NCBI GenBank assembly: GCA_019448385.1
Contig: JAGTXO010000010.1
Span: 682,001 to 746,000 of the forward strand
DNA length: 64,000 bases
Direction: 5' to 3'
DNA from: Diacronema lutheri
Taxonomy: Eukaryota; Haptophyta; Pavlovophyceae; Pavlovales; Pavlovaceae
Made by a program: the position numbers and the translations under genes. Shown piece by piece: positions 40,301 to 49,072 of the stretch (its first letter is position 1; the number at the start of each line of letters is the position of its first letter). The notes below the pieces were generated by a model. It searched no databases and was not told the DNA's origin. It saw only the letters and a list, made by a program, of their open reading frames with translations.

Positions 40301-40580
40301 GCGGTGTGGACGGCCTCTGCTTCCGGCGCGGCGACGGCGGCGGCGGCCGGCGGGGGCCGGCGAGGGGTGGCTAGGCGTGTGTGGGTGTCCGCCCATGACG
40401 CGTCCTGCCACGTCCTTGCCGTCCCGGCCGTTCCCGCTGCCGGCGTGCACAGGATCGACGCCCTGATTTCGGCCTGATGTTGCGTGCGCCCTTTCGCTCG
40501 CTCCGTTTGTCCAGCCTCGGCCCCGTGCGCGCCCCTCCTGCTGACCCGCCTGTAAGCGTCGTTAGTATATTCTTTCTAGG
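37364..40580 (+). mobile_element. LINE-type retroelement with 12-bp target-site duplication
   Basis: Element body 37376-40568 (3,193 bp), flanked on both sides by the 12-mer ATTCTTTCTAGG (37364-37375 and 40569-40580). It carries one long open frame and a 3' untranslated part of about 194 bp ending GCGTCGTTAGTAT, with no poly-A tail. It inserted 49 bp downstream of the stop of the giant coiled-coil gene. The open frame begins right at the insertion edge without an ATG, so the element is probably 5'-truncated, as is usual for target-primed reverse transcription. Two further traces with the same 3' end lie at 15173-15315 and about 51039-51084. Confidence 0.9.
37501..40374 (+). CDS. LINE ORF: reverse transcriptase with possible C-terminal PD-(D/E)XK nuclease
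   Basis: RT motifs in order: a thumb/finger region starting KHPVRVESVDAVLDGVDDA, DTDKAAGASAWRYEYL (motif 0/1-like), ARPVGISCALRRAVTKAIF (motif 2-like), motif A FGIFTLDISNAFNSVSR, motif B SSEGVQQGSVEGSYFFAVAI, motif C AGHDDVYAVG (the two catalytic Asp present, His in place of the usual Ala before them), and motif D-E region GLHANLAKSACW. About 350 residues further on, TVDLVVVLNGAG then TLCELKSISYCP has the D...ExK layout of restriction-like nucleases, as in RLE-type LINEs. The in-frame codons continue upstream to 37375 without an ATG; the first ATG is at 37501. The frame is free of stops over 2.9 kb, so the copy is young. The clade is not assigned. Confidence 0.85.
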   Translation: MVAKHPVRVESVDAVLDGVDDAPHLRVLPADIETAFRHLDTDKAAGASAWRYEYLTALVPTVPFPSLVAADAAAAGAYFATRFANGALPAWFNFVFSSVRLLALRKRAPSADEAEDARPVGISCALRRAVTKAIFANASLKETFAGHLAPQQLGVAVAAGATKLIIGLRELLDAELSFGIFTLDISNAFNSVSRAAVLRQLSDGSVPGEIRALARLAHATLGPQAPVFAGGGSGGAPLTQLPFRSSEGVQQGSVEGSYFFAVAIQPALVALDAELAAVGGAARAGHDDVYAVGPPALVAAALSRFEAALAGLGLHANLAKSACWIDPRSADALEGCRGAVPLGSVADPATGALHYGLNIYGVPVGSPGYVGRTLATKTDEIAGISNKLITTLGSSAKQSLWVLTRRSTIFRFSYLISHSYLSDSLQAAAAFDDILARQATVALGVSVSTDAIASRRLPLPIAMHGTGLRKQVDLAPALIWSAASLALPHLLDTRAADGSVLEAGVLDRPAIAARVGHDAFADMDAHGWRSFLASGSRLGRDLASAWHAMQAELGGGQGDTEVRVLRLPPGSVAPAAPAAGRRPSLLADITGDRERCRFDMLNAEHAAMPPGSRPRGLWFGLGKESGLFLEALPRAYAAFSPAEWAEAVARYLGLPSPVCAQLAAAGARLARSGSQRPIPVDAFGDALAAAPGVAHDHVAKLRHDPALNLLASLARGYAGTYARREDADIFGSVLAGVPPAGRAALRRRRVPTVDLVVVLNGAGSAPQLVQTLCELKSISYCPTRYGQSDTRRCQAAERRAAAVGGERRRACAQLDEELFGMQPGQVGPMQARLNSFPPIRALVIGSFGEWSAGLADLLVTFSHMGADAWMARMGAPSRDVARAALERHMRLQLAACVVRGHAQLLLARAQMARGQAPPHRHAAHGVQADVDACGGVDGLCFRRGDGGGGRRGPARGG

Positions 40581-40625
40581 CCCCGTCCATAAACTTTCGG
40601 CCGTTGGAAAGACAGTGGCGGCAGG

Positions 40626-41814
40626 ATGGCCATCGTCGTGGCGCAGGAGGTGCTCGCGCGCCGTTACGAGGCGCGGCTCTTCTCGCTGGCCTCGCTCTTC
40701 CACTTCGCGTGCTACGTGGCGCTCATCATTATCCCCTTTGTCATCTCGTACACCTCACAATGTACGCGCACGGCCGCGAAGCCGCGCCGCGCGGCATGCG
40801 CCGCCGCGTGCCGCGCGCGCCACGCGCGCGCGCGCGCGCGCCGCGCACCGTGACGCGCACGAGCGCACACGCTCCGCTCCTACGCGCGCGCAGCGCTCTG
40901 GATCATGGAGAAGACTGGGCGCGAGCAGCCTGAGGTCCACTTCCACCACGAGGTGCTCGTCGTCGCGCAGGGCGCGCACCCGTCGCAGCGCTTTGCCTTC
41001 TCGTCGTCCGCCGGCGTGAATGCGCTGTTCGGCGACGCGCTGCGCGCCGTGAGCGTGCGGCTGAGCGAGGCGGACGAGAACGACGACGGGCGCCCCGAGT
41101 TCCTCCATCTCGAGGTCTCAATCCCGCTCAGGCCAGGTGAGGACATCGTCGGGCTGACCGTGCTCGCCGCGCTCGACTACTCGCTCCAGGACAACGTGCG
41201 CTTCGGCACCAACGCAACGGCCATCGTGCAGTACGCGGGCGGCGTCGCGGGCTCGGGGTTGCAGTTCTGGGGCGACCTCGAGCTCCACGCCGCGCGCGCC
41301 CTCCCGCCCTTCACCTCGAGCGCCGTCGGGCCGCCGACGCTGGCGGGCGCGCTCGCTGCGACAACAGCCGACGCGCTCGCACCCGCCGCGCTGATCAGCA
41401 GGCGCGCGCCGCGCACCGCGTGGCCCGGCTGCGCGCGCTTCGGCCGTGCGCGGCGCGCGCAGCTCACGCGCGCGCCGCGCTCGCTCGACGCCGCTCGAAC
41501 GCCGCACGCGCAGATACATGGCTTTTCCGACTGCGGTGCACGTGGCGCCTCGCTACCCGGTCTGGCTGGTCGGCGGCGGCGGCTCGCGCTTTACGGCCAA
41601 CGTGACGCTCGCGGTGCGCCCGGCAGTGGTGCGGTACCAGCCGCGCGTCGCCGAGATGCTCAAATGGGGCTGGGTGCAGTACCTGTCCTTCTTCATCCCG
41701 CTCTGGTTTGCGCTGAGGCAAATCAAGTGGTTTGCGGCGGTCAGTCAGATCACGCCGTGCCGTGTCGTCGTCGATCGGCCGCACGTGCGCAAGATCAACG
41801 ACCATGACTTCTGA
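40626..41814 (+). CDS. TMEM231: TMEM231, ciliary transition-zone (MKS complex) protein (3 exons)
   Basis: Two-pass membrane protein of the MKS module at the ciliary transition zone, which gates entry of membrane proteins into the flagellum. Exons 40626-40761, 40894-41419 and 41514-41814 give 320 residues, close to human TMEM231 (about 316). Transmembrane 1 is LASLFHFACYVALIIIPFVI. The middle part matches the family: REQPEVHFHHEVLVVAQ, DGRPEFLHLEVSIPL, VLAALDYSLQDNVRF. The last exon has YPVWLVGGGG, RYQPRVAEMLKWGWVQYLSF (human: YQPGFWEMVKFAWVQYVSI) and transmembrane 2, then FALRQIKWFAAVSQ. The first intron (132 bp) is clear; the second donor (GTGGCCC at 41420) is the only phase-compatible one I found and is less sure. 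Confidence 0.9.
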
Positions 41815-42018
41815 GCCGCGAGCCAGACTGGCGACTGTGTGTACTCTTCAGTGACGGTGACAACGTTCGGGGGACTGGGAGCGTTGAGAACGCTCGAGCG
41901 TCACCGTCCATTTGGGCGCTGTCACCCGCTTGCCCGAGGGGCCCGCTTTGCCCCCCTTCCCCAACCCAACCCGCCCGCGGCGCGCGGAGCCTCGCCGCCT
42001 CTGCAAAGCGGCACCGTC

Positions 42019-43457
42019 ATGGGAAACAATGTGCAGCGGCAGCAGCGCGAGCCACCCGATGCGCAAATGGCGCGTGCGCGCGGCGTGTACCCGACGTGCG
42101 CGTGGGACGAGGCGCGTGTCCGCCGGCTCATCAACGACCGGCGACTCGCGCCATTCCAAGTCGGGAGCGAGGATGGCGGCGACGAGGCGGAGGAGTGCCC
42201 GATCTGCATGTATTGCTACCCGCTGATCAACCGCACGACTTGCTGCCGCAAGGCCATCTGCACGGGTGCGCGCGCGCAGCCGCACTGCCGCTTGCCGCGC
42301 CACGCCCTCCGCCCCTCGCCCGATCGCCACCTCATTCGGTCATGGCGTGCGCCGGCCCCGCGCGCGCAGAGTGCTACCTGCAGGTTGCGCCGGAGAAGAC
42401 AGCCGCGTCCACGAGCTGCCCATTCTGTAAGGCGCACCGTCTTTCGATCGTCTTTCTCGGCCCGCGCTCGGATGCGGAGCGCAGCGCCGAGCGCGCGAGG
42501 CGCGAGGAGCTCGTCGCCGCGCAGATCCGGATGCTGCAAAACTACCTGAGCGAGCAGACGACGCCGGGCGCGGTCGAGGCGCTCGCATCCGCGCACGACG
42601 ACGGTGACGGCGCGGCGCGCACGCCGGACGCGGCCAGGCCTGTGGGCGAGTCGGACGGCAGCGGCCGCGCGCGCACGGCTTCGTCGGCGAGCCGTCGCGT
42701 GTCCACGGTTTCGTCCGCGTCCGTCTCGCCGCGGATGCTCACGCCGCTCCCGTCGCCCGAGCTGCTCGCCTCCTCGCCGCGCGCGGCCGCGCTTCTCGCC
42801 TCCGCCGAGCTCGCCTCCGTGCTGCCGGCCGCGTTCAGTTCGGCGCCGCGCGCGCCGCCAATTCGGTTGAGTACGCCGTCAGCCGATCATGAGAATTACG
42901 CGGCACGGTGGGAGCGCGCGCAGGCCGAGCAGCTCGAGGTCGCGCGCGATTCGAGGCGCGCGAACGAGCTCCTCCCGAGGCCGCCGGCCGTTGCGCCGCC
43001 GCCGCGCACGCTCGAAGGCCTCGTCGGCTCTGCAGCGCTTGCCGGCTCCATGGCAGGCTGGTCACACGCGGAGGCGGCGGATGTCGAGCAGCTCATGCTG
43101 CTCGAGGCGATCCGACTCTCGCTGCAGGCCGCGGATGCCGACGGTGGCGGCGGCAGCCATGCTGGCGCGCAGCCGCAGCCGGCAGACCCGCATGCCACCG
43201 CCGGGCTGCCCGACGAGGGCCAGCCGGGTGCGCCCACGGACGTGCGCGAGCACGCCAGCGGCGCAGGTGAGCTCGGACCCGAGGCGCGCGACGTGCCCAC
43301 AAGCTCGGCGGACGCGTCGCGCGGCGCGCGGGCGGCCGACGCGCACGATGGCTCGCTCGCGCCGCTGCTCGACACCCTTGTCACTGGCGAGGCGGACGGT
43401 GCCGCGGGCGCGCGGCAGGCCGTGCCGTCGGCGCACGCCGCCGGCGCCACGCCCTGA
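42019..43457 (+). CDS. RING-type E3 ubiquitin ligase, DA2/SIP5-like (2 exons)
   Basis: 444 residues, exons 42019-42265 and 42370-43457 with a 104-bp GTGCGCG...GCGCGCAG intron. Splicing restores the zinc finger: EECPICMYCYPLINRTTCCR, then KAICTECYLQVAPEK, then STSCPFCKAHRLSIVF, the C2-type RING seen in plant DA2 and fungal Sip5. The N-terminus also fits DA2: MGNNVQRQQREPPDAQMARA, then a basic helix ending RRLINDRRLAPFQ; Gly2 offers an N-myristoylation site. This is why I chose the ATG at 42019 over upstream in-frame codons. The C-terminal 300 residues are disordered, with one helix (VEQLMLLEAIRLSLQAADAD) that resembles a ubiquitin-interacting motif. Substrates unknown. It converges with RLP24. 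Confidence 0.88.
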
Positions 43458-43633
43458 GCGCGCACAATTTTTGCGCCTCGCATTCCTTTATCGTCGCGCC
43501 GTGTGCGTGCCCACCCCTTTGAGACTGACTCTGAATGAGTGTGCAACAGGACCAGCAGCTGCCGCTCTCCTGATGCGTGTGCAGCAGCAGCACAAGCGCC
43601 CGCATCCGGAGCCGTCGGCCACCGCCGGGTGGC

Positions 43634-44107
43634 TCACGCCTCCTCGCGCATGCGCTCCGCGTCGGCCTTGGCGACCTTGTTCGCCGCGCGCACGACGGGC
43701 GAGATGATCAGGTCGATACCCTGCTTCACCTCCGCGAGGTCGGCTAACCTGTTCTTCTCCTTGTTGCCGGCCATGCGCTTCTCATAGAAGACCTTCTCGC
43801 GCCGCTCCTTGATCTGCTGCACGCGCTCCATCGCGCGCACGGTCGTCTTGGTGAGGTCGCGGTCGTACTTCACCGGGCGATGGCGTAGGCGCTCAAAGTC
43901 GAAGGTCGTGTCGCGCGCCATCTCCTTGCCCGCTGCCTTGCGGAACGCCTTGGTCCAACGCACCTTGCGCGGGTTGCGCTTCAGCTTAAAGTTGCGGTGG
44001 CACTTTGATCGGCAAAAGTGGAAGACCTTGGCGTCGTTGCGCACAAAGGTGACGCCATGGCCAGGGTAGCACGGGCCCGAGCAGAAGTAGCACGTGTTGA
44101 TGCGCAT
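43634..44107 (-). CDS. RLP24: Ribosome biogenesis protein RLP24 (RSL24D1)
   Basis: Placeholder for ribosomal protein eL24 on pre-60S particles, exchanged in the cytoplasm after extraction by the AAA ATPase Drg1. It has 157 residues from the ATG at 44107, matching human RSL24D1 (163). It starts with the L24e zinc-finger [19 protein letters not shown] and continues [20 protein letters not shown] (four Cys for zinc), then [20 protein letters not shown], nearly identical to human. The C-terminal extension ([38 protein letters not shown]) distinguishes RLP24 from the ribosomal eL24 itself. Intronless. It is divergent from the F-box/ankyrin gene (193 bp). Confidence 0.96.
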   Translation of the reverse strand: MRINTCYFCSGPCYPGHGVTFVRNDAKVFHFCRSKCHRNFKLKRNPRKVRWTKAFRKAAGKEMARDTTFDFERLRHRPVKYDRDLTKTTVRAMERVQQIKERREKVFYEKRMAGNKEKNRLADLAEVKQGIDLIISPVVRAANKVAKADAERMREEA

Positions 44108-44300
44108 TCTCCCGCCCCGCGCGCGCTCAGCGCGCCGCCTTCCGTCTGCGCCGCACTTGCCGCGTGGGCGATGGCGGCGGTCCACGAGCCAGAAGTTTTA
44201 AAAGGCGAGAGCAAGAGTCCACGAAGTCACAACGGTTGCAAGTTGCAACGCAACAAATCCCAGCGGTGCGTGCTTGGACGGGAGAGGCGTTGAGGCGCGA

Positions 44301-45593
44301 ATGCTGACGGTTGCCACCTCGCTCGAGGATGCGCTGCCTGACCACCTGATCATCGAGATCCTCTCGCGGCTGGTCGAGACCGTCGGCCTCCGCACCTCCG
44401 TTGCTGCCGTCCGCAGCGTCTCGCGCTTGCTCCGCAAGTGCGCGAATGCGGCGCTCGAGCAGTCGCTCGGTGCCATCACGTCGCGCAACTTCGATGCGGC
44501 GGGCCTGTGCAACCTGGTGCGGTGCGTGTTGTACGACCGGATGGACCCTTCGTTGTCAGCTTGCAACTCGCCGCGCTTTCTCTCACTCAGGAGCGTTGTG
44601 CTCACCGGCTGCAAGGGCGTCGACGCCGAGTCGGTTGGCCTCCTCCTCGCGCATGCGCCCGACGTCGACTCGCTCCAGCTCGAGGGGACGGCGGTGCGCG
44701 CGGAGGAGACGCGCGCACTCGCGCATGTGACGCGCACGCCCATCGCCACCTTCAAACTTGGCAGCTGGACCGCGCTCCACGAGGCCGTCTCATCGACGCG
44801 CCGCTTTGCCGATGCGGCCGAGTCGGGCGCGCTCGCGCCGGGCGGTGCGCTCTCGGGAATCTACGTGGACGTGTGCAACGAGCGCGGGTGCGCGTGCGTG
44901 CGAGCATGGCACTTTTTGCTTGCCGTCGCGTCGTCTCCCTCTTCCCCCCCCCCCCCCCCCCTTCTCCTCTCACCACCCCCCTTTCCGGCGGTCGCTCGAC
45001 CCCCCCTCCCTCCCCTCGCCCCTTGGCCCCCCCGCGCGTGTGCGCGCAGGCTGACGCCGCTGCTCGTCGCGGCGTACAATGGCGTCACGGACGCGGCGGA
45101 ATGGCTGCTCGTCAACGGCGCGTGTCCCGACGCCGCCGACTGCTACCGCGTCTCCGCCCTGATGAAGGCCGCCTACTTTGGGCACGCGTCGACTGTGCGC
45201 GCGCTCCTCGCCCATGGCGCAAATTCAAGCCGCGTCGACTGCTTTGGCGCGGGCGCGCTCGCGAAGGCGGCTTACCGCGGGCACACGGCGGTGGTCCGGC
45301 TGCTGCTCGCCGCGGGCGCGCGCACCGACGGCGAAGACTTGTACGGTAATCGCCCGCTCCACTCGGCGGTCGCGAGCGGCCACCGGAATATTGCGATGCT
45401 TCTCCTCAAGTCCGGGGGCTCCGCCTCGCCCACGGACGGAACGCAGCACGCGACGGCGGGCGCGCCGCGCGCGCAGCGCCGGTCCGACGTGCACACGCCG
45501 GTCGGCGCGGCCAGCGGGCGTGCAACGCGGCAGCGCTCGGGCGCGGTTGGCGGTGCGCGCGAGCTGCGCGTGCCGCTCGCGCTCGGCTCGTAG
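44301..45593 (+). CDS. F-box-like and ankyrin-repeat protein (2 exons)
   Basis: 376 residues, exons 44301-44887 and 45050-45593. The N-terminus SLEDALPDHLIIEILSRLV looks like an F-box helix (LPxxLxxEIL), suggesting a role as an SCF ubiquitin-ligase adaptor. A leucine-rich segment (LRSVVLTGCKGVDAESVGLL) follows, then ankyrin repeats beginning across the splice: ERGLTPLLVAAYNGVTDAAE, CYRVSALMKAAYFGHASTVR, FGAGALAKAAYRGHTAVVRL, YGNRPLHSAVASGHRNIAML. The 162-bp intron contains a 16-base C-run, a rare pyrimidine tract among the introns of this window. The C-terminal 60 residues are low-complexity. The start is the first ATG (44301). Confidence 0.8.
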   Translation: MLTVATSLEDALPDHLIIEILSRLVETVGLRTSVAAVRSVSRLLRKCANAALEQSLGAITSRNFDAAGLCNLVRCVLYDRMDPSLSACNSPRFLSLRSVVLTGCKGVDAESVGLLLAHAPDVDSLQLEGTAVRAEETRALAHVTRTPIATFKLGSWTALHEAVSSTRRFADAAESGALAPGGALSGIYVDVCNERGCACVRAWHFLLAVASSPSSPPPPPLLLSPPPFPAVARPPLPPLAPWPPRACARRLTPLLVAAYNGVTDAAEWLLVNGACPDAADCYRVSALMKAAYFGHASTVRALLAHGANSSRVDCFGAGALAKAAYRGHTAVVRLLLAAGARTDGEDLYGNRPLHSAVASGHRNIAMLLLKSGGSASPTDGTQHATAGAPRAQRRSDVHTPVGAASGRATRQRSGAVGGARELRVPLALGS

Positions 45594-45944
45594 GCCGACT
45601 CGCCCAGTGCTCGGGCGCTTCCGCCCGCGCCGACCGAGGCGGCCGCGTGGTGGAGATCGCCACGCGCAGCGCCCCCCCCGCTCGGACTGCCCCGTCCCTG
45701 TCGGCTGTCAGCCACAAGCCAACGCCTCCTTCCCAGTTCAGTAGCTTTTCCCCAACGCAGTCGCAGTCCCAATTGGGTGTGCGGCGCTCCCGTAGTCGAC
45801 CGCACGCGCCACCTTGACCGACCGGCGGCCACGTCAAACTCGTCCCGACTGCAGCACCACGCGTGCTGCCTGCTCGCCGATCAGGCGCTCGAGCGACGGA
45901 AGCGTGCGATCGCCGACGTGACGAGGGAGGGCGGCTTGGCAGCC
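45594..45944. other. Intergenic region, no gene seen
   Basis: About 350 bp between the convergent ends of the F-box/ankyrin gene and the kinase fragment. It contains a C-rich run (about 45671-45679). I found no conserved frame, RNA gene or repeat. Confidence 0.5.
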
Positions 45945-46556
45945 TTAACCAGCGCAGCCTCGGGGTTGGAGCTCCTCGAGCGCCTTGAGCACCAACGCCA
46001 TCTCCGGCCGGTCGGACGCCTCCGCGGCCCACATGGCGGCGAGGAGCGCCGACTGCTGCCTCGGCCAGCTCGACGGCAACGATGGACGGAGGCTGAGCGT
46101 CGCGACGCCCTCCGCGACCTGGTCGGCCGTGAGGTACAGGCCGGTGTATGCGCGCTTGCGCATGAGCACCTCCCACGCGACAATGGCGAAGCTGAAAACG
46201 TCCACCTTGTGCGTGTACTCCGCGTTGCGAAAGTTCTCGGGCGCCATGTACCGATTGCTGCCTGACTGTCCGGTCGTGATCGCCGCACGCCGCGCGCGCA
46301 CGCCATCGGACAGCAACTTTGCGACCAAGCCGCTGGGCTGCGCAGCGTGGATGAAGCGGAAGAGGCCAAAATCGACGAGTTTTGCACGGCCGTGCTCGTC
46401 GATTAGCACGTTCTCCGGTTTGATGTCGCGGTGCACGATCGGGATGCCCCTCTTCGTTGTATAGAAGTGCGCGCGCACTTCCGGCTTCGGCGCGCGATCC
46501 ACGCCGAGATCGGTTTGGGCGAGAGCGTCGTGAGCTCTGCCTTGCGCTTGGCCCAC
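45945..46556 (-). pseudogene. Protein kinase C-lobe fragment (TKL-like), N-lobe missing
   Basis: About 200 residues of a kinase beginning just before the catalytic loop: FYTTKRGIPIVHRDIKPENV, AKLVDFGLFRF, GSNRYMAPENFRNAEYTHKV, DVFSFAIVAWEVLMRKRAYT and a closing helix (SDRPEMALVLKALEEL). IVHRDIKPEN, MAPE(N)F and DVFSF are typical of TKL or plant-type receptor kinases. There is no glycine loop, no VAIK lysine and no ATG at the start: the strand upstream is occupied by the 5' part of the divergently read phosphatase-NAD kinase gene. It is either a truncated copy or a gene whose N-lobe exon lies elsewhere; I favour a truncated pseudogene. The catalytic-loop and DFG residues are still intact, which suggests recent truncation. 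Confidence 0.6.
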
Positions 46557-46654
46557 CTTGGCCTCTTGGGCAGACTGCCTGCTGCTGCTGCTGCGAACTC
46601 CACTCCTACAGTAGGCAAACGCCGGACATTTTGGTTTTTCGTGCCGAGCGAACT

Positions 46655-49072
46655 ATGGCGTGGAACGCTGCGCGGGCGCGGCGGCTCACGTCCTCTTCGT
46701 CGGTCGCGCGTGCCCCGCGCCGGCTCGCGTCGACGGCGTGGACTCCGCCGCCGCGCCTGAAGGAGCTGGTGCTCGTGCGCCACGGCGAGTCGGAGGGTAA
46801 CATTGCGCACCGCCGCTCGCTGCGCGGCGACCACTCGCTCTACGAGAATCAGTTCTTTGCGCGCCGGCACTCGTCGCTCTGGCGGCTGACCAACCGCGGC
46901 ATCGAGGAGGCGATCAAGGCGGGCGATTGGCTGCGTGAGAACATCGATGTCCGCTTCGACCGCTACTACGTCTCCGAGTACGTCCGCGCGATGGAGACGG
47001 CGGCAAAGCTCGAGCTGCCCGGCGCGACGTGGTACACGGAGACGTTCCTGCGCGAGCGCGACCTCGGCATCTTCGACCTGATGAGCCACGCGGAGCGCAA
47101 GCTCAAGTTTGCAGAGGAGCTGCGTCGGCGCGAGCGCGACCGCTTCTTCTTCGCGCCGCCCGGCGGCGAGTCGCTCGCGGACGTGTGCCTGCGCGTCGAT
47201 CGCGTGATTAACCAGCTGCACCGCGAGTGCCAGGACCAGCGCGTGATCATCGTCGCGCACGGCGAGGTGATCTGGTGCTTTCGGATCCGACTCGAGCGCA
47301 TGGGCCAGATGCACTACCGCGAGCTCGAACAGATCCAAAACGTGCACGACCACATCCACAACTGCCAAATCCTGCACTACACGCGCACCGCGCCCGATGG
47401 CACGACCGCGCCATGGCTGACGCACCTCCGCTCCGTCTGCCCGTGGGACCTCTCGCGCAGCCGGAACACGTGGGAGGAGATCGAGCGTCCAAAGTACGAT
47501 AGCGTGCAGCTCATGCAGCAGGTCGTCAAGGTGCACCGCATCATCGACGACGACGCGGCCGCAGACCGCCTCTCGCTGGCGGCGGTCGCGAGCTCCGCCG
47601 CGCGCGTCGACCGCCCGCCGCCCGCCGACGGCGCGCCGCTGCGCGCGCCATTCACGCCCGCCGAGCTCGCGGACAACATGGTGCAGGCGTCCATCTTCAC
47701 CGGCGCAGACTCGGCCGCCGCGCACCCGGACGCGTGGGTGCCCACCACCCTTGCCGCTTCGCCCGGCATAGCCGCGCGCCAGCGGCAGCGCTCGGCTGGC
47801 GAGCGCGCCGGCGCGCAGCCGCCGGCGCGCGCGCCGAGCGCCAGCGGCGACGGCGCCGACGACGTTGATGGTGGCGGCATCCACGACGACGGCGACGGCG
47901 GCGCCGGCGGTGAGGGCGGTGCACACTCCAAGGCAGCGGCGGCCGGCAGCGCGGGCGCACAGCCAAACCCCGCCATCGGCGGCGCGCGGCTCGCCAAGGG
48001 GCGGCCGCTCCACCTCAAGCGCGTCGCGCTCGTCAGCAAGTCGACGCGCCTTGATCGCGTGGGCTCGCAGGCGCTCAACGCAGGCGACGCACTCGCCGCG
48101 CGCCTGCGCGACGCCCATGTGCGCCACGCCACCGCCGTCGGCGAGCTCGGCGCCGCGCTGCGCGCGCAGGGCCTCGTCGTCGAGGAGGTTGGCGTGCAGA
48201 ATGCGCGGCCCGATGCATTCAGCGGCGCCGAGCTCGTGATCTGCGCGGGCGGCGACGGCACGTTCCTCTCGACGGCGGCGCATGTGCCGCCGCACATCCC
48301 GCTCCTGGGCATCAACACGGACCCGGCGCGCTCGACCGGCGCGCTGACGGCGCTCACCTACGAGCCGGAGGCGGCCGGCGCTGATTGGCTGAGCAACGCG
48401 CTCGAGCGGCTGCGGCGCGGCAACTTTGAGCTGATCCCGCGCAGGCGGCTCGTCGTGAGCATACGGCCGGTCGGCGGCTCGGAATACATGCTCCCTCGGC
48501 TCGCGCTCAACGACGTCTTCGTCTCCGAGCGCAACTCGGGCCGAGTGTACGCGTGCGAGATGTCGGGCGACAACGGGCCCGTGCGCATCCGCCGGTCGTC
48601 CGGCTTGCTCTTCGCGACGGGCACGGGCTCGAGCGCGCGGCTGCGCAACCAGATACGCGTCGACGCGGCGTTCGTCCGGCATGTCCTCTCCGATGCGGCC
48701 GCGCGCGGCGCCGCCGTCGCCGGCGCGGACGGCGGCGCGCTCACCGACAGCGAGTGCATCACGATCGCCGAGTCGTGGTCGCGCCGCTGGCTGCTGCCGC
48801 CTGACGACGACCGCATGGTCTACTCGATCCTCGAGCCGATTGTGCCCGACTGCCAGCCGCGGCAGAGCGCCGGCCATGCCAACTGGATGGTCGTCAAGTC
48901 GCTCGGGCACAACACGGTCCTCACCCTCGACGGCTTCTACGAGCACCCGATTCGGTACGGCGACGAGCTGACGATCGCGGTGGGCGACGAGGATTCGGCG
49001 GTGCTCTCCGTCGTCCTGCCTGGCCACGAGATCTACGTGCCCAGGCGAGGTCGCAGCTGGCGTGACATCTGA
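46655..49072 (+). CDS. Histidine-phosphatase / NAD kinase fusion protein, organellar
   Basis: One uninterrupted frame of 805 residues. Residues 1-35 (MAWNAARARRLTSSSSVARA) look like a mitochondrial or plastid presequence. Residues about 37-300 form a phosphoglycerate-mutase-like histidine phosphatase: LVLVRHGESEGN (catalytic RHG), DRYYVSEYVRAMETA, FLRERDLGIFD, PPGGESLADVCLRV and VIIVAHGEVIWCF (second His). A low-complexity linker (about 305-440) follows. Residues about 450-805 form an NAD kinase: VICAGGDGTFLSTAAH, LGINTDPARSTGAL, RLALNDVFVSERNSGRV, RRSSGLLFATGTGSSARL. The NTDP and long C-terminal insert resemble mitochondrial NADK2. Both active sites seem complete. The fusion suggests control of the NAD(P) pool by one polypeptide, but the phosphatase substrate is unknown. 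The start is the first ATG in frame. Confidence 0.9.
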   Translation: MAWNAARARRLTSSSSVARAPRRLASTAWTPPPRLKELVLVRHGESEGNIAHRRSLRGDHSLYENQFFARRHSSLWRLTNRGIEEAIKAGDWLRENIDVRFDRYYVSEYVRAMETAAKLELPGATWYTETFLRERDLGIFDLMSHAERKLKFAEELRRRERDRFFFAPPGGESLADVCLRVDRVINQLHRECQDQRVIIVAHGEVIWCFRIRLERMGQMHYRELEQIQNVHDHIHNCQILHYTRTAPDGTTAPWLTHLRSVCPWDLSRSRNTWEEIERPKYDSVQLMQQVVKVHRIIDDDAAADRLSLAAVASSAARVDRPPPADGAPLRAPFTPAELADNMVQASIFTGADSAAAHPDAWVPTTLAASPGIAARQRQRSAGERAGAQPPARAPSASGDGADDVDGGGIHDDGDGGAGGEGGAHSKAAAAGSAGAQPNPAIGGARLAKGRPLHLKRVALVSKSTRLDRVGSQALNAGDALAARLRDAHVRHATAVGELGAALRAQGLVVEEVGVQNARPDAFSGAELVICAGGDGTFLSTAAHVPPHIPLLGINTDPARSTGALTALTYEPEAAGADWLSNALERLRRGNFELIPRRRLVVSIRPVGGSEYMLPRLALNDVFVSERNSGRVYACEMSGDNGPVRIRRSSGLLFATGTGSSARLRNQIRVDAAFVRHVLSDAAARGAAVAGADGGALTDSECITIAESWSRRWLLPPDDDRMVYSILEPIVPDCQPRQSAGHANWMVVKSLGHNTVLTLDGFYEHPIRYGDELTIAVGDEDSAVLSVVLPGHEIYVPRRGRSWRDI

